From Salinispora fenicalii (lineage in GTDB: Bacteria > Actinomycetota > Actinomycetes > Mycobacteriales > Micromonosporaceae): DNA of 64,000 nucleotides. Positions 35,240-45,243 of this stretch are shown here, piece by piece. Position numbers and translations under genes: made by a program. The stretch lies in assembly GCF_000514815.1 (NCBI RefSeq), contig NZ_AZWQ01000026.1:45321-109320 (forward strand), in the 5' to 3' direction. The notes below the pieces were generated by a model that did no database searches, was not told the origin of the DNA, and worked only from the letters and a program-made list of their open reading frames with translations. How positions within the stretch are numbered: position 1 is the first letter of the stretch; each line of letters starts with the position of its first letter.

Positions 35240-36397
35240 TCAGGCGACCGCCTGCCACCAGCCGTCTACCGGCGGCGGGTCGTCAACCACCACCCGCTGT
35301 CCCGGTCGGGGCACCGCCAGCCGCACGTCCCGGGCCTTCGTCTCGGCCCAGAGCCGGTCCACCGGCTCCGACCAGTCATGCACGGCGAGGTTGAAGGTCG
35401 CCCAGTGCACCGGGATAAGCAGCCCGCCGCGCAGGTCGAGGTGGGCGGTGACCGCCTCCTCCGGGAACATGTGAATATCGCGCCAGGCGCGATCATAGGC
35501 GCCGATCTGCATCAACGTCGCATCAAAAGGCCCATACCCAGCACCAATGGCAGCGTAGCCGGCGAAGTACCCGGAATCGCCGGTGTAGAAGACGCTGCGG
35601 TGCGCCCCGGCGATCACCCAGGAGCTCCAGAGCGTGGCGTCCCGGCGCAGGCCACGTCCGGAGAAGTGCTGAGCCGGGGTGGCGGTGAGCCGTAACCCGG
35701 CGACGTCGTGACTCTCCGACCAGTCCAGCTCCACGATCCGGTGCTCCGGAACCCCCCACCGCTGAAGGTGGGCGCCGATCCCGAGGGGCACCACGAACGG
35801 TGCGTCCTGTCCCGCCACCAGCCCCCGTACGGTCGCGAGATCGAGATGGTCGTAGTGGTCGTGGGAGATCAGGATCGCGTCGACCGCGGGCAACTCATCG
35901 AGGCCGACGGGTGGCGGGTGGAGCCGCTTGGGCCCGACCCGGGCCGAGGGGGAGCAGCGCTGACTCCACACCGGATCGATCAACACCCGGTGGGCCTCGA
36001 TCTCGACCAGCGTGGAGGCGTGGCCGTACCAGACCACGTTCAGCTCGGGCGAGTGCGTCGGCGGCTCCGGCGCACCTAGCGGGCGTACCAACGGCACTGG
36101 CAGACGCGGGTGGCGCTGCTGTTTGCCGAAGAAGAGCTCGCGGAGCAGGTTCCGGTCCGTGGAGCCGGTCGTGGGGCTGGCGGCGGGACGGCTGCTGGCC
36201 GGGTTCCGAAAGGCGCCGGCCCGAAACTGCGGCGAGTGGAGGGCGCGCTCGGCCCGTGCGCCGGTCAGCCGGCCGCCGAGGGCCAGCGGGACATCCCGTA
36301 CGGCCCAGGCGAGGCCGGCCAGTGCGGCCATCCCGACCGCCGCGCCGAGCCGCCGACCCGTCCTGCGCTGACGGCCCCGCTCCGTTGGTGCCCCCAT
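35240..36397 (-). CDS. MBL-fold metallo-hydrolase, NAPE-PLD-like
   Basis: A 385-residue protein with an N-terminal hydrophobic helix (about 18-32), so probably membrane-anchored. The metallo-beta-lactamase core has ILISHDHYDHLD (HxHxDH), YTGDSGYFAGY and PVHWATFNLAVHDW, the pattern of the UlaG/NAPE-PLD branch acting on phosphodiester or lactone substrates. ATG 36397 is preceded by GGAGGGACGG. It stands alone; the substrate is unknown. Confidence 0.87.
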   Translation of the reverse strand: MGAPTERGRQRRTGRRLGAAVGMAALAGLAWAVRDVPLALGGRLTGARAERALHSPQFRAGAFRNPASSRPAASPTTGSTDRNLLRELFFGKQQRHPRLPVPLVRPLGAPEPPTHSPELNVVWYGHASTLVEIEAHRVLIDPVWSQRCSPSARVGPKRLHPPPVGLDELPAVDAILISHDHYDHLDLATVRGLVAGQDAPFVVPLGIGAHLQRWGVPEHRIVELDWSESHDVAGLRLTATPAQHFSGRGLRRDATLWSSWVIAGAHRSVFYTGDSGYFAGYAAIGAGYGPFDATLMQIGAYDRAWRDIHMFPEEAVTAHLDLRGGLLIPVHWATFNLAVHDWSEPVDRLWAETKARDVRLAVPRPGQRVVVDDPPPVDGWWQAVA

Positions 36398-36585
36398 CGC
36401 CGTCCCTCCGACTGGATTCCGCCGTACCCGCCGGCCCGGCGAGATCATCGCCGGTGCGACCCGAGCCGCACCGGTGCAGGCGCGGGTCGTTGCCGGCGGC
36501 GGCGGGCCGGGTTCCGACCACCTCGGTCGGGCACTCGACCCGTTCGCGCCGTCGGCCCTACCGGATCAGCGCCGTCGGTTCCTCT

Positions 36586-36611
36586 CCCCCTTCTCGCTTT
36601 CGAGAAGGGGG
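36586..36611 (-). terminator. Terminator of the sdh operon
   Basis: CCCCCTTCTCG-CTTT-CGAGAAGGGGG is a perfect 11-bp stem with a 4-base loop. It lies within a wider nested inverted repeat (GCCGTCGGTTC at 36571 pairing with GAACCGACGGC up to 36651), just after the sdhB stop. Confidence 0.85.
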
Positions 36612-36649
36612 CTACCCGCAACGGAGAGGTTGAACCGACGGCGCCGCAG

Positions 36650-37405
36650 TCAGGAGCGCCCGGTGTGTTTGGCGGTGGCCGCGAGGTAGTCGCGGTTGAG
36701 CCGACCGATGGTGTGCAGCGGGATGCCCTTGGGGCAGACCACGGTGCACTCCCCGGCGTTGGTGCAGCCGCCGAAGCCGGCGTCGTCGTGCGAGTCGACC
36801 ATGCCGATCACCCGGGTGTACCGCTCCGGCTGGCCCTGCGGCAGCAGCGAGAGCTGGGTGACCTTGGCGGCGGTGAAGAGCATGCCAGAGCCGTTCGGGC
36901 AGGCCGCGACGCAGGCACCGCAGCCGATGCAGGCAGCCGACTCGAAGGCGGCGTCCGCGTCGGCCTTCGCCACGGGCGCCGCGTGCGCCTCCGGTGCACT
37001 GCCGGTCGGGGCGGTGACGAAGCCACCCCCCGCGATGATCTGGTCGAAGGCGTTGCGGTTGACCACCAGGTCTTTGACGACCGGGAACGCCCGGGCCCGC
37101 CACGGCTCGATGTCGATCGTGTCGCCGTCGGCGAACTGCCGCATGTGCAGCTGGCAGGCGGTGGTGCCGCGCTGTGGTCCGTGCGCGTTGCCGTTGATCA
37201 TCATGCCGCACATGCCGCAGATGCCCTCACGGCAGTCGTGGTCGAACGCCACCGGCTCCTCACCGGCGAGGGTCAGACGCTCGTTGAGTACGTCAAGCAT
37301 CTCCAGGAACGACATGTCCGGAGAAACATCTTCGACCTGGTAGGTCACCATCCGACCCTTGTCCTCGGGGCCCGTTTGGCGCCAGATGCGTAGGGTCAGG
37401 TTCAC
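36650..37405 (-). CDS. sdhB: Succinate dehydrogenase/fumarate reductase iron-sulfur subunit
   Basis: A 251-residue subunit carrying electrons from SdhA to quinone. The 2Fe-2S site is [13 protein letters not shown], with a further Cys in TTACQLHM; the ferredoxin-like clusters are [15 protein letters not shown] and [16 protein letters not shown]. The gene overlaps the end of sdhA by 4 bases (ATGA-type) and ends the sdhCAB operon. It belongs to the short class with non-classical SdhB common in actinobacteria. Confidence 0.94.
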   Translation of the reverse strand: MNLTLRIWRQTGPEDKGRMVTYQVEDVSPDMSFLEMLDVLNERLTLAGEEPVAFDHDCREGICGMCGMMINGNAHGPQRGTTACQLHMRQFADGDTIDIEPWRARAFPVVKDLVVNRNAFDQIIAGGGFVTAPTGSAPEAHAAPVAKADADAAFESAACIGCGACVAACPNGSGMLFTAAKVTQLSLLPQGQPERYTRVIGMVDSHDDAGFGGCTNAGECTVVCPKGIPLHTIGRLNRDYLAATAKHTGRS

Positions 37406-39333
37406 TTGTAACTCCGCTGCGTGGGGTGGACGTACTCGAACTTGAGGTCTTCCTTGTGTAGCACCGGCTGCTCGGTGCCGTACTCCCAGGCCGCCACGTA
37501 CGCGAACCGCTCATCGTCGCGCTGGGCCTCGCCGTCTGGGCTCTGGTGCTCGGCGCGGAAGTGGCCACCGCAGGACTCCTCGCGGTGCAGGGCGTCGATG
37601 CACATCAGCTCGGCCAGCTCGAAGAAGTCGGCCACCCGGCCGGCCTTCTCCAACGACTGGTTGAGCCCGTCGGCGTCGCCGACAATCCGGACCCGTTGCC
37701 AGAACTCCTCCCGCAGCGCGCGGATCTCGTCAACCGCCTTGCGTAGGCCGGCGGCGGAGCGCTCCATGCCGCAGTACTCCCACATGATCTGGCCCAGTTC
37801 CCGGTGGAACGAGTCCACCGTCCGGTCGCCGTTCACGGAGAGGAGTCGGTTGATCCGATCCTCGACGGTGCGCCGGGCATCGACCGCCGCCGGGTGGCTG
37901 GATTCGAGCTTGTCGAACGGGCCGGCCGCGAGGTAGTTGGCGATGGTGTTCGGCAGCACGAAGTAGCCGTCCGCGAGCCCCTGCATGAGCGCGGAGGCGC
38001 CCAGCCGGTTCGCGCCATGGTCGGAGAAGTTCGCCTCGCCGATCACGAAGAGGCCGGGGATGGTCGCCTGGAGGTCGTAGTCGACCCAGAGCCCACCCAT
38101 CGTGTAGTGCACGGCCGGGTAGATCCGCATCGGAACCTCGTACGGGTCCTCGCCGGTGATCCGCTCGTACATCTCGAAGAGGTTGCCGTACTTGGCCTCG
38201 ATGGACTTGCGGCCCAGCCGCTGGATCGCGTCGGCGAAGTCCAGGTAGACGCCGAGCCGGGTCGGGCCGACGCCGCGCCCCTCGTCGCAGACGTTCTTGG
38301 CGGCGCGGGAGGCGATGTCCCGGGGCACCAGGTTGCCGAACGAGGGGTAGATCCGCTCCAGGTAGTAGTCCCGCTCGTCCTCGGGGATCTCGCGCGGATC
38401 GCGGTCGTCACCCTCGGTCTTGGGCACCCAGACCCGGCCGTCGTTGCGCAGCGACTCGCTCATCAGCGTCAGCTTCGACTGATGGTCGCCGGAGACCGGA
38501 ATGCAGGTCGGGTGGATCTGCGTGTAGCAGGGGTTGGCGAAGTACGCCCCCTGGCGGTGCGCCCGCCAGGTGGCGGTGACGTTGCAGCCCTTGGCATTGG
38601 TGGAGAGGTAGAAGACGTTGCCGTAGCCGCCGGAGGCGAGCACGACCGCGTCGGCGAACTCGGTAGTGATCTCGCCGGTGACCAGGTCCCGGACGACGAT
38701 CCCCCGGGCCCGGCCGTCAACGACGATCAGCTCCAGCATCTCGTGCCGGGTGTTCATCTCCACGTTGCCGAGGCCGACCTGACGTTCCAGCGCCTGGTAC
38801 GCCCCGAGCAGCAGCTGCTGACCCGTCTGGCCCCGGGCGTAGAAGGTGCGCTGTACCTGCGCGCCGCCGAAGGAGCGGGTGTCGAGCAGGCCGCCGTACT
38901 CGCGGGCGAACGGGACGCCCTGGGCGACGCACTGGTCAATGATGTTGACCGATACCTCGGCCAGTCGGTGCACGTTCGACTCGCGGGAGCGGAAGTCGCC
39001 GCCCTTGACGGTGTCGTAGAAGAGGCGGTGCACCGAGTCGCCGTCGTTGCGGTAGTTCTTCGCCGCGTTGATGCCGCCCTGCGCGGCGATCGAGTGGGCC
39101 CGGCGCGGGCTGTCCTGGTAGCAGTAGGACCGGACCCGGTAGCCCTGCTCGGCGAGGGTGGCGGCGGCCGAACCACCGGCCAGGCCGGTGCCGACGACGA
39201 TCACCGTCAGCTTGCGACGGTTGGCCGGGTTGACCAGCTTGGCGGCGAACCGGCGACTGTCCCAGCGGCCCTCGATCGGTCCGTCCGGGGCCCGGGTGTC
39301 GGTGACCGGGTTACCTTCGGTGTAGAGATCCAT
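37402..39333 (-). CDS. sdhA: Succinate dehydrogenase flavoprotein subunit
   Basis: A 643-residue flavoprotein oxidising succinate to fumarate in the TCA cycle. The Rossmann motif [15 protein letters not shown] is near residues 47-61 and the FAD-attaching His80 lies in [14 protein letters not shown]. The active-site stretch is HPTCIPVSG, and [18 protein letters not shown] is typical. ATG 39333 lies 2 bases after the sdhC stop. Confidence 0.95.
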   Translation of the reverse strand: MDLYTEGNPVTDTRAPDGPIEGRWDSRRFAAKLVNPANRRKLTVIVVGTGLAGGSAAATLAEQGYRVRSYCYQDSPRRAHSIAAQGGINAAKNYRNDGDSVHRLFYDTVKGGDFRSRESNVHRLAEVSVNIIDQCVAQGVPFAREYGGLLDTRSFGGAQVQRTFYARGQTGQQLLLGAYQALERQVGLGNVEMNTRHEMLELIVVDGRARGIVVRDLVTGEITTEFADAVVLASGGYGNVFYLSTNAKGCNVTATWRAHRQGAYFANPCYTQIHPTCIPVSGDHQSKLTLMSESLRNDGRVWVPKTEGDDRDPREIPEDERDYYLERIYPSFGNLVPRDIASRAAKNVCDEGRGVGPTRLGVYLDFADAIQRLGRKSIEAKYGNLFEMYERITGEDPYEVPMRIYPAVHYTMGGLWVDYDLQATIPGLFVIGEANFSDHGANRLGASALMQGLADGYFVLPNTIANYLAAGPFDKLESSHPAAVDARRTVEDRINRLLSVNGDRTVDSFHRELGQIMWEYCGMERSAAGLRKAVDEIRALREEFWQRVRIVGDADGLNQSLEKAGRVADFFELAELMCIDALHREESCGGHFRAEHQSPDGEAQRDDERFAYVAAWEYGTEQPVLHKEDLKFEYVHPTQRSYK

Positions 39334-39335
39334 GG

Positions 39336-40019
39336 TCAACGCACCAATCCGAGGAGTACGGCGAACGGGACCACCAGGTAGCCGACGCTGAGCGCGACGG
39401 CGAAGAGCAGCGCGAGGCTCCGGGCCCGTCGTTCGCCCTGCGGCGTCTGCTGGCCGAGGCTGCGGAGCGCGCTGTAGGCGCCGTGCCGCAGGTGGAAGCC
39501 GAGGGCGACGACCGCGAGCGTGTAGAACAGCGTCACGTACCAGCGTTCGGGGGCGAAGTCGGCGACCACGTTGGCCTGCGGCCGGCTCGGGTCGCCGATC
39601 GGGTTCAGGTGCCCGGTGGTCAGGTCCAGGATGTGGTAAATCACGAAGAGGGCGATGATCACGCCACCCCAGCGCATGGTGCGGGCGGCGTAGCTGCCCT
39701 GAACCTTCTTGCGGTGGGCGTACCGGACCGGGCGGGCGGAGCGGGCGCGCAGCGCCAGCATGGTCGCGGCCCAGATGTGGCCGGCCAGCGCGACCAGGAG
39801 GACGCCCCGCTGCAACCACAGGTACCAGCCGTAGGGGAGGAGCGGCGTGCCGAGATCACGCAGCCAGTGCGCGTAGTGGTCGAAATCCTCGGCACCGGTG
39901 AAGATCTTCAGGTTGCCGAGCATGTGTGCGACGAGGAACAGCACCAAGACAAGGCCCGTCACCGCCATGACGGCTTTGAGGCCGACAGTGGAGCGGATGG
40001 GCGACCGAGTTCGTGACAT
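39336..40019 (-). CDS. sdhC: Succinate dehydrogenase cytochrome b subunit
   Basis: A 227-residue membrane anchor with five hydrophobic segments: [73 protein letters not shown] and a C-terminal one. Conserved histidines ([27 protein letters not shown]) bind heme b, as in the five-helix Bacillus-type SdhC. ATG 40019 is preferred; upstream codons read into the LysR operator region. First gene of sdhCAB. Confidence 0.92.
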   Translation of the reverse strand: MSRTRSPIRSTVGLKAVMAVTGLVLVLFLVAHMLGNLKIFTGAEDFDHYAHWLRDLGTPLLPYGWYLWLQRGVLLVALAGHIWAATMLALRARSARPVRYAHRKKVQGSYAARTMRWGGVIIALFVIYHILDLTTGHLNPIGDPSRPQANVVADFAPERWYVTLFYTLAVVALGFHLRHGAYSALRSLGQQTPQGERRARSLALLFAVALSVGYLVVPFAVLLGLVR

Positions 40020-40082
40020 GACTACCACACGGCTGACGCTAGGAGCAGTCGGATCAGTCGTCCAATGCATCGACTCCGCAGT

Positions 40083-40105
40083 CTTCATAGCCATAGGCTA
40101 TGAAG
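40083..40105. promoter_or_regulatory. Palindromic operator between sdhC and LysR gene
   Basis: CTTCATAGCC-ATA-GGCTATGAAG is a perfect 10-bp inverted repeat with a 3-base centre, of the T-N11-A kind bound by LysR-type proteins. It ends directly before the LysR ATG at 40106 and lies 64 bases upstream of the sdhC start, so it could control both. Confidence 0.75.
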
Positions 40106-41035
40106 ATGCAACTCCATCAGCTTCGGTACTTCGCGGCGGTCGCAGAAGTACGACATTTCACCCAAGCTGCCGACCTTGTTGGTATAACGCAGCCCTCGTT
40201 GAGTAAGCAAATTCACGCTCTGGAGACGGAACTCGGCACCCCGCTCTTCGAACGGGTAAGGGGAAAGATCGCGCTCACCGCCGCCGGTGAGGTGCTGCTG
40301 CCGTTCGCCAAACGGATCCTCACCGATGTGGAGATCGCCACCCGGGAGGTGCAGGAACTGGTCGGCCTGCGGCGGGGCCGGGTACGCCTCGGTGCGACCC
40401 CCAGCCTGGCCACCTCACTGGCCCCGCCCGTGCTGCGCCGCTTCCGCGACGCTTACCCGACCGTTGACCTGTGGGTCGAGGAGGGCGGCTCCCAAGATCT
40501 GGTCCGGCACCTACTCCGCGGCGACCTGGACCTGGCGTTGATCATCGCACCGGCCCAGGGCATCGACCCCGGACTGCGCACCGACGCGATCCTCACCGAG
40601 AGCCTGGTGGTCGCCAGCGTCGAGCCCCTGCCGGACACCCTGCCGGCGTACCCGATGCGCGTCGCCGACCTGCGCGGCCAGCCGTTGGTGATGTTCCGGG
40701 AGGGGTACGACCTGCGGGACGCCACCCTGCAGGCGTGCCGAGAGGCCGGCTTCGAGCCCTGGATCTCGGTGGACGGCGGGGAGATGGACTCCGTGCTCAG
40801 CTTCGTCGCAGCCGGGCTGGGGGTCGCCCTGGTGCCCGGCAGCGTCGTCGCCAGCCGGCCCGGAATCCACGTCACCCGACTCGCCGCACCCGGCGTGCGC
40901 CGGACCATCGCGGTCGCCCGCCGCCGGGATGTCGTCCCCACCCATGCCGGCCGGGAGCTGCGTCGCATCCTGCTCGAGTACGTGGACGACGCGGTCGCCA
41001 CCGCCGCCCTGCCGTCCGGTCTCGAACCCCGCTAG
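40106..41035 (+). CDS. LysR family transcriptional regulator
   Basis: A 309-residue LysR regulator: N-terminal winged HTH (LRYFAAVAEVRHFTQAADLVGITQPSLSKQ, about residues 6-35) and a periplasmic-binding-protein-like effector domain (RVRLGATPSLATS, LPDTLPAYPMRVADL). I prefer ATG 40106 (MQLHQLRYF), where homologues begin, to ATG 40100, which falls inside the operator. No Shine-Dalgarno is visible, so it may be leaderless. It is divergent from sdhCAB and probably autoregulated. Its stop overlaps that of the converging hrpA gene by 4 bases. Confidence 0.9.
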   Translation: MQLHQLRYFAAVAEVRHFTQAADLVGITQPSLSKQIHALETELGTPLFERVRGKIALTAAGEVLLPFAKRILTDVEIATREVQELVGLRRGRVRLGATPSLATSLAPPVLRRFRDAYPTVDLWVEEGGSQDLVRHLLRGDLDLALIIAPAQGIDPGLRTDAILTESLVVASVEPLPDTLPAYPMRVADLRGQPLVMFREGYDLRDATLQACREAGFEPWISVDGGEMDSVLSFVAAGLGVALVPGSVVASRPGIHVTRLAAPGVRRTIAVARRRDVVPTHAGRELRRILLEYVDDAVATAALPSGLEPR

Positions 41036-44000
41036 GCCACCTCGGCGGCGTCCATGGCCTTGTAGATGCGCTGTTCGCTGACCGGGTACCGGGTCCCCAG
41101 CGCCTGAGCGAAGACGTTCACCCGCAGCTCCTCGATCATCCACCGGATCTGCCGGACGGCCGCCGTCCGCCGCTTCGCGGGCGACAGCGCGGCGAGGAGG
41201 TCCGCGTACTCCCGCTGCACGACCGCGATCCGGTCCTGCTGTTGCTTGTCCCGGGCCGGGTTGCCGGAGAGCCGGTCCAACCGGCGCTCGATCGCGGTCA
41301 GGTAGCGCCGTAGATCGGGTAGGCGGGCGTAGCCGGCCTCGGTGATGAAGCCCGGGTGGATCAGGCCGGTGAGCTGGCTGCGGACATCGGCGAGCGCGGC
41401 CACCACCGCCAGGTTTCGGGTCGCGCCGAGGCGTTGCTCGATCGCGTAGCCGGCGGCGAGCACCCCGCGGACGCGCTCCATCACCTCGACGACGGTCTCC
41501 ACCAGACCGGCGCGGACCGTACCGCGCAGCGCGGCGAAACCGTCGGCGTCCCAAGCCGGGCCGCCCGCGTCGGCGATCAGTTTGTCGAGCGCCGCGCCGG
41601 CCGCGTCCTCGATCAGCGCCGGCACGCCCCCGTGCGGATTGCGGCTGAGCGCCAGCTTCGCCTCGTTGGAGAGCCGCCCCTGGAGAAACTTCGCCGGGGA
41701 CGGCGCGGTCAACCGGAGCAGGCGTCGGGTCCCCGCCCAGTGGGCGGCCTCCTGCTCGGCAGGAGAGTCGAAGACCCGTACCCCGACCGTGGCGCCCTCG
41801 TCCACCAGCGCCGGGTACGCGGTGACCGCGTACCCGGCCCGGACCTGCTCGACCGTGCGGGGCAGGGCGCCGATCTCCCAGTCGGTCAGCCCGGTGCGGG
41901 CCACGTCCGGGGCGGCGGCGGCCACCACCTGACGTACCTCCGCGGTGAGCTGGCGTTGCAGCGCCGGCAGGTCCTTGCTCTCGGCGACCGGGTGGTCGTC
42001 CTCGCCGAGTACCCGGAAGGTGACACGCAGGTGCGGCGGCAGCTTCGCCGGGTCCCAGGCATCCCGGGGAACGGTGACCCCGGTCATTCGGCGCAGCTGC
42101 CGGGTGAGGGCATCCAGCAGGTCGTCCTCGCAGGCCGGTAGCTCGGCGAGCACGGCCCGGGCATAGTCGGGCACCGGGACGAAGTTGCGCCGGACCGCCT
42201 TGGGTAGCGAGCGGATCAGCGCGATGACCAGCTCCTCGCGGAGCCCCGGCACCTGCCACTGGAAGCTCTCCGCCGGCACCTGGTTGAGCAGCGGCAGCGG
42301 GATGTCCACCGTGACCCCGTCGCTGGACGTGCCGGGGTCGAAGCGGTAGGTCAGTGGCAGGCGTACCCCTTCGGTGCGCCACTCGTCGGGGTAGCCCTCC
42401 CCGTCCACGCCACCGCGACCGGCGTTGACCAGCAGCTCCCGGGTGAAGGTCAGCAGCTCCGGTCGCTGCCGGCGCTCCCGCTTCCACCAGGCGTCGAAGT
42501 GCCGACCGGAGACCACCTCGGCCGGGATCCGCTCGTCGTAGAACTGGAAGATCGTCTCGTCGTCGACCAGGATGTCCCGGCGTCGGACCCGGTTCTCCAG
42601 CTCGGTCACCTCGTTGAGCAGCCGCTGGTTGTCCCGCCAGAACTGATGGTGGGTCTGCCAGTCTCCCTCGACCAGCGCATGGCGGATGAACAGTTCGCGG
42701 CTGACCACCGGGTCGATCCGGCCGAAATTGACCTTGCGGGAGGTGACGATCGGGACGCCGTACAGCGTCACCTTCTCGACGGCCATGACCGCCGCCTGCC
42801 GCTTCTCCCAGTGCGGCTCGCTGTAGCTGCGCTTCACCAGATGCTGGGCGAGCGGCTCGACCCACTCCGGCTCGATCCGACCGTTCACCCGGCCCCAGAG
42901 CCGGCTGGTCTCCACCAGCTCGGCGGCCATCACCCAGCGCGGCGGCTTCTTCGCCAGGGCGGAGCCGGGGAAGAGACCGAACTTCGCCCCCCGCGCACCC
43001 AGGTACTCGTACCGCTGGGTGTCCTTCAGGCCGATGTGGGAGAGGAGGCCGGCGAGCAGGGACTGGTGCACCTTCGGGGTGTTGATCTCCTCCGGCAGGT
43101 CCGCCCCGCCGCCGCGTCGTCCACCGCCGTCAGCGGCCGGCTCGCCCCGCCGCCGGCTCCGCTCCGGGGTCCGTAGTACCTGCCGGAGCTGGCTCACGAT
43201 GTCCTGCCACTCCCGCACCCGCAGGTAGTTCAGGTACTCCGACCGGCACATCCGCCGGAATCCACTGGACGACCGGTCCCGCTGCTGCTCGCGCAGGTAG
43301 CGCCACAGGTTGAGGTACGCCACGAAGTCCGACTCCTGGTCGGCGAAGCGGGCGTGCGCCTGGTCGGCCTGGGCCTGCTTGTCGACCGGCCGTTCGCGGG
43401 GGTCCTGGATCGACAGCGCCGCCGCGATCACGACCACCTCGGTGGCGCATCCGTTGCGCTCCCCCTCGAGCACCATCCGGGCCAGCCGGGGGTCGACCGG
43501 CAGCTGGGCGAGTCGTCGGCCGAGCGGGGTGAGCCGTTTTGCCGGGTCGGTCTCGGCCGGGTTCAGCGCACCCAGTTCGTGCAGCAGGTTGACGCCGTCG
43601 GTGATGGTGCGCCGGTCCGGTGGGTCGATGAAGGGGAACGCGGCGATGTCGCCGAGCCCGATCGCGGTCATCTGGAGGATGACCGAGGCGAGGTTGGTCC
43701 GCAGGATCTCCGGGTCGGTGAACTCGGGTCGGGACTGGAAGTCCGGCTCGTCGTAGAGGCGGATGCAGATGCCGTCCGAGGTGCGTCCGCACCGGCCCTT
43801 GCGCTGGTTGGCCGAGGCCTGCGAGACCGGCTCGATGGGCAGCCGCTGCACCTTGAGCCGGTTCGAGTAGCGGGAGATACGCGCCGTTCCGGGGTCCACC
43901 ACGTACCGGATGCCGGGCACGGTGAGCGACGTCTCCGCAACGTTGGTGGCCAGCACCACCCGCCGGCCGGCGTGCGGGGCGAAGACGCGGTGCTGCTCGG

Positions 44001-45051
44001 CGGTGCTCAGGCGGGCGTACAGCGGCAGGATCTCGGTGTTGCGCAGTGCTGGTCGGTGTGTGACGAGCTTGCCGAGCGCGTCGGCGGTGTCTCGGATCTC
44101 CCGCTCTCCGGAGAGGAAGACCAAGATGTCGCCGGGGCCTTCGGCGGCCAGCTCCTGCACCGCGTCCCCGATGGCCTGGACCTGGTCGCGAACCTGCTCC
44201 TCGTCGGTGTCGTCCTCATCCTCGCTCACCTCGACCAGCGGTCGGTACCGCACCTCGACGGGGTAGGTCCGCCCAGACACTTCGACGACCGGCGCCGGGT
44301 TGCCGTCGGCGTCGGCGAAGTGTCGCGCGAACCGATCGGTCTCGATAGTGGCCGAGGTGATGATCACCTTGAGGTCCCGGCGGCGCGGGAGGAGCTGCCG
44401 CAGGTAGCCGAGGATGAAGTCGATGTTGAGGCTTCGCTCGTGCGCCTCGTCAACGATGATCGTGTCGTACTGGCGAAGCATCCGGTCGTGCTGTAGCTCG
44501 GCGAGCAGGATGCCGTCGGTCATCAACTTGACCAGGCTTCGGTCGCTGACCTGGTCGGCGAAGCGCACCTGGTAGCCGACCACCCCGCCCAGTTCGGTGC
44601 CGAGCTCTTCGGCGATGCGGTCGGCGACCGTCCGGGCGGCGAGCCGGCGGGGCTGGGTGTGCCCGATTAGACCGGTGACGCCGCGGCCCAGTTCCAGGCA
44701 GATCTTGGGTAGCTGGGTGGTCTTGCCGGAGCCGGTCTCGCCAGCGACGATCACGACCTGGTGGTCGCGGATCGCCGCGGCGATCTCGTCCCGGCGCTCG
44801 CTGACCGGCAGCATCGCCGGGTAGGTGATCTTGGGTACGGCGGCTTGCCGGCTCGCCAGCCGTGCCTCGGCCCGGACCACATCCGTCGTGATCTCGGCCA
44901 GGGTCGTTTCCCGACGTTGCGGGTCGGGTATCCGGCGTGCGCCGTCCAGCCGCCGTCGAAGACGGTGCTGGTCACGGAGCATCAGCGGGCGTAGCCGGCG
45001 GTGCAGCTCGCGGGTGGGGTCGGGCGGGGTGGAGGCGACTTCGTTCTGCAT
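41032..45051 (-). CDS. hrpA: ATP-dependent RNA helicase HrpA
   Basis: A DEAH-box helicase of 1339 residues. Walker A is GETGSGKTTQ (104-113), Walker B TIIVDEAHERSLN, motif III TSATIE, motif VI QRKGRCGR, followed by HA2/OB domains and the long HrpA-specific C-terminal domain (DUF3418). Length is typical for HrpA. The N-terminal start is not secure; ATG 45051 is chosen, but frames extend to 45129. It processes structured RNAs and mRNA in other bacteria. Confidence 0.93.
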   Translation of the reverse strand: MQNEVASTPPDPTRELHRRLRPLMLRDQHRLRRRLDGARRIPDPQRRETTLAEITTDVVRAEARLASRQAAVPKITYPAMLPVSERRDEIAAAIRDHQVVIVAGETGSGKTTQLPKICLELGRGVTGLIGHTQPRRLAARTVADRIAEELGTELGGVVGYQVRFADQVSDRSLVKLMTDGILLAELQHDRMLRQYDTIIVDEAHERSLNIDFILGYLRQLLPRRRDLKVIITSATIETDRFARHFADADGNPAPVVEVSGRTYPVEVRYRPLVEVSEDEDDTDEEQVRDQVQAIGDAVQELAAEGPGDILVFLSGEREIRDTADALGKLVTHRPALRNTEILPLYARLSTAEQHRVFAPHAGRRVVLATNVAETSLTVPGIRYVVDPGTARISRYSNRLKVQRLPIEPVSQASANQRKGRCGRTSDGICIRLYDEPDFQSRPEFTDPEILRTNLASVILQMTAIGLGDIAAFPFIDPPDRRTITDGVNLLHELGALNPAETDPAKRLTPLGRRLAQLPVDPRLARMVLEGERNGCATEVVVIAAALSIQDPRERPVDKQAQADQAHARFADQESDFVAYLNLWRYLREQQRDRSSSGFRRMCRSEYLNYLRVREWQDIVSQLRQVLRTPERSRRRGEPAADGGGRRGGGADLPEEINTPKVHQSLLAGLLSHIGLKDTQRYEYLGARGAKFGLFPGSALAKKPPRWVMAAELVETSRLWGRVNGRIEPEWVEPLAQHLVKRSYSEPHWEKRQAAVMAVEKVTLYGVPIVTSRKVNFGRIDPVVSRELFIRHALVEGDWQTHHQFWRDNQRLLNEVTELENRVRRRDILVDDETIFQFYDERIPAEVVSGRHFDAWWKRERRQRPELLTFTRELLVNAGRGGVDGEGYPDEWRTEGVRLPLTYRFDPGTSSDGVTVDIPLPLLNQVPAESFQWQVPGLREELVIALIRSLPKAVRRNFVPVPDYARAVLAELPACEDDLLDALTRQLRRMTGVTVPRDAWDPAKLPPHLRVTFRVLGEDDHPVAESKDLPALQRQLTAEVRQVVAAAAPDVARTGLTDWEIGALPRTVEQVRAGYAVTAYPALVDEGATVGVRVFDSPAEQEAAHWAGTRRLLRLTAPSPAKFLQGRLSNEAKLALSRNPHGGVPALIEDAAGAALDKLIADAGGPAWDADGFAALRGTVRAGLVETVVEVMERVRGVLAAGYAIEQRLGATRNLAVVAALADVRSQLTGLIHPGFITEAGYARLPDLRRYLTAIERRLDRLSGNPARDKQQQDRIAVVQREYADLLAALSPAKRRTAAVRQIRWMIEELRVNVFAQALGTRYPVSEQRIYKAMDAAEVA

Positions 45052-45169
45052 GTCGTCGCCAAGGATAGGCAGCCGGGTGATCGTCTGCCCGGAGTTATCC
45101 CCCGCTGGGCCGTTGCTGCCCGGCATCACCCGCGAGCTGGCACGACAAAAGTCGAACTGTCATTTTGTA

Positions 45170-45188
45170 TACAGAACGTCAGTCTGTA
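45170..45188 (+). promoter_or_regulatory. Inverted repeat upstream of the PfpI/TetR operon
   Basis: TACAGA-ACGTCAG-TCTGTA, 6-bp arms with a 7-base spacer, lies about 55 bases before the PfpI-like gene; a partial second copy (ACTGT..ATACAG) overlaps it on the left. It is a candidate operator for the TetR protein encoded downstream. Confidence 0.6.
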
Positions 45189-45243
45189 CGGTGGGTCTCG
45201 AGGCGGACTGCTGGGGCCCGCCCAGCTACGGAGGGCTTGATCA

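Noticed and set aside
36110..39381. Long plus-strand frames opposite the sdh genes
   Set aside because: They mirror the sdhA, sdhB and metallo-hydrolase genes, which have full family motifs on the minus strand; high GC keeps the antisense frames open.
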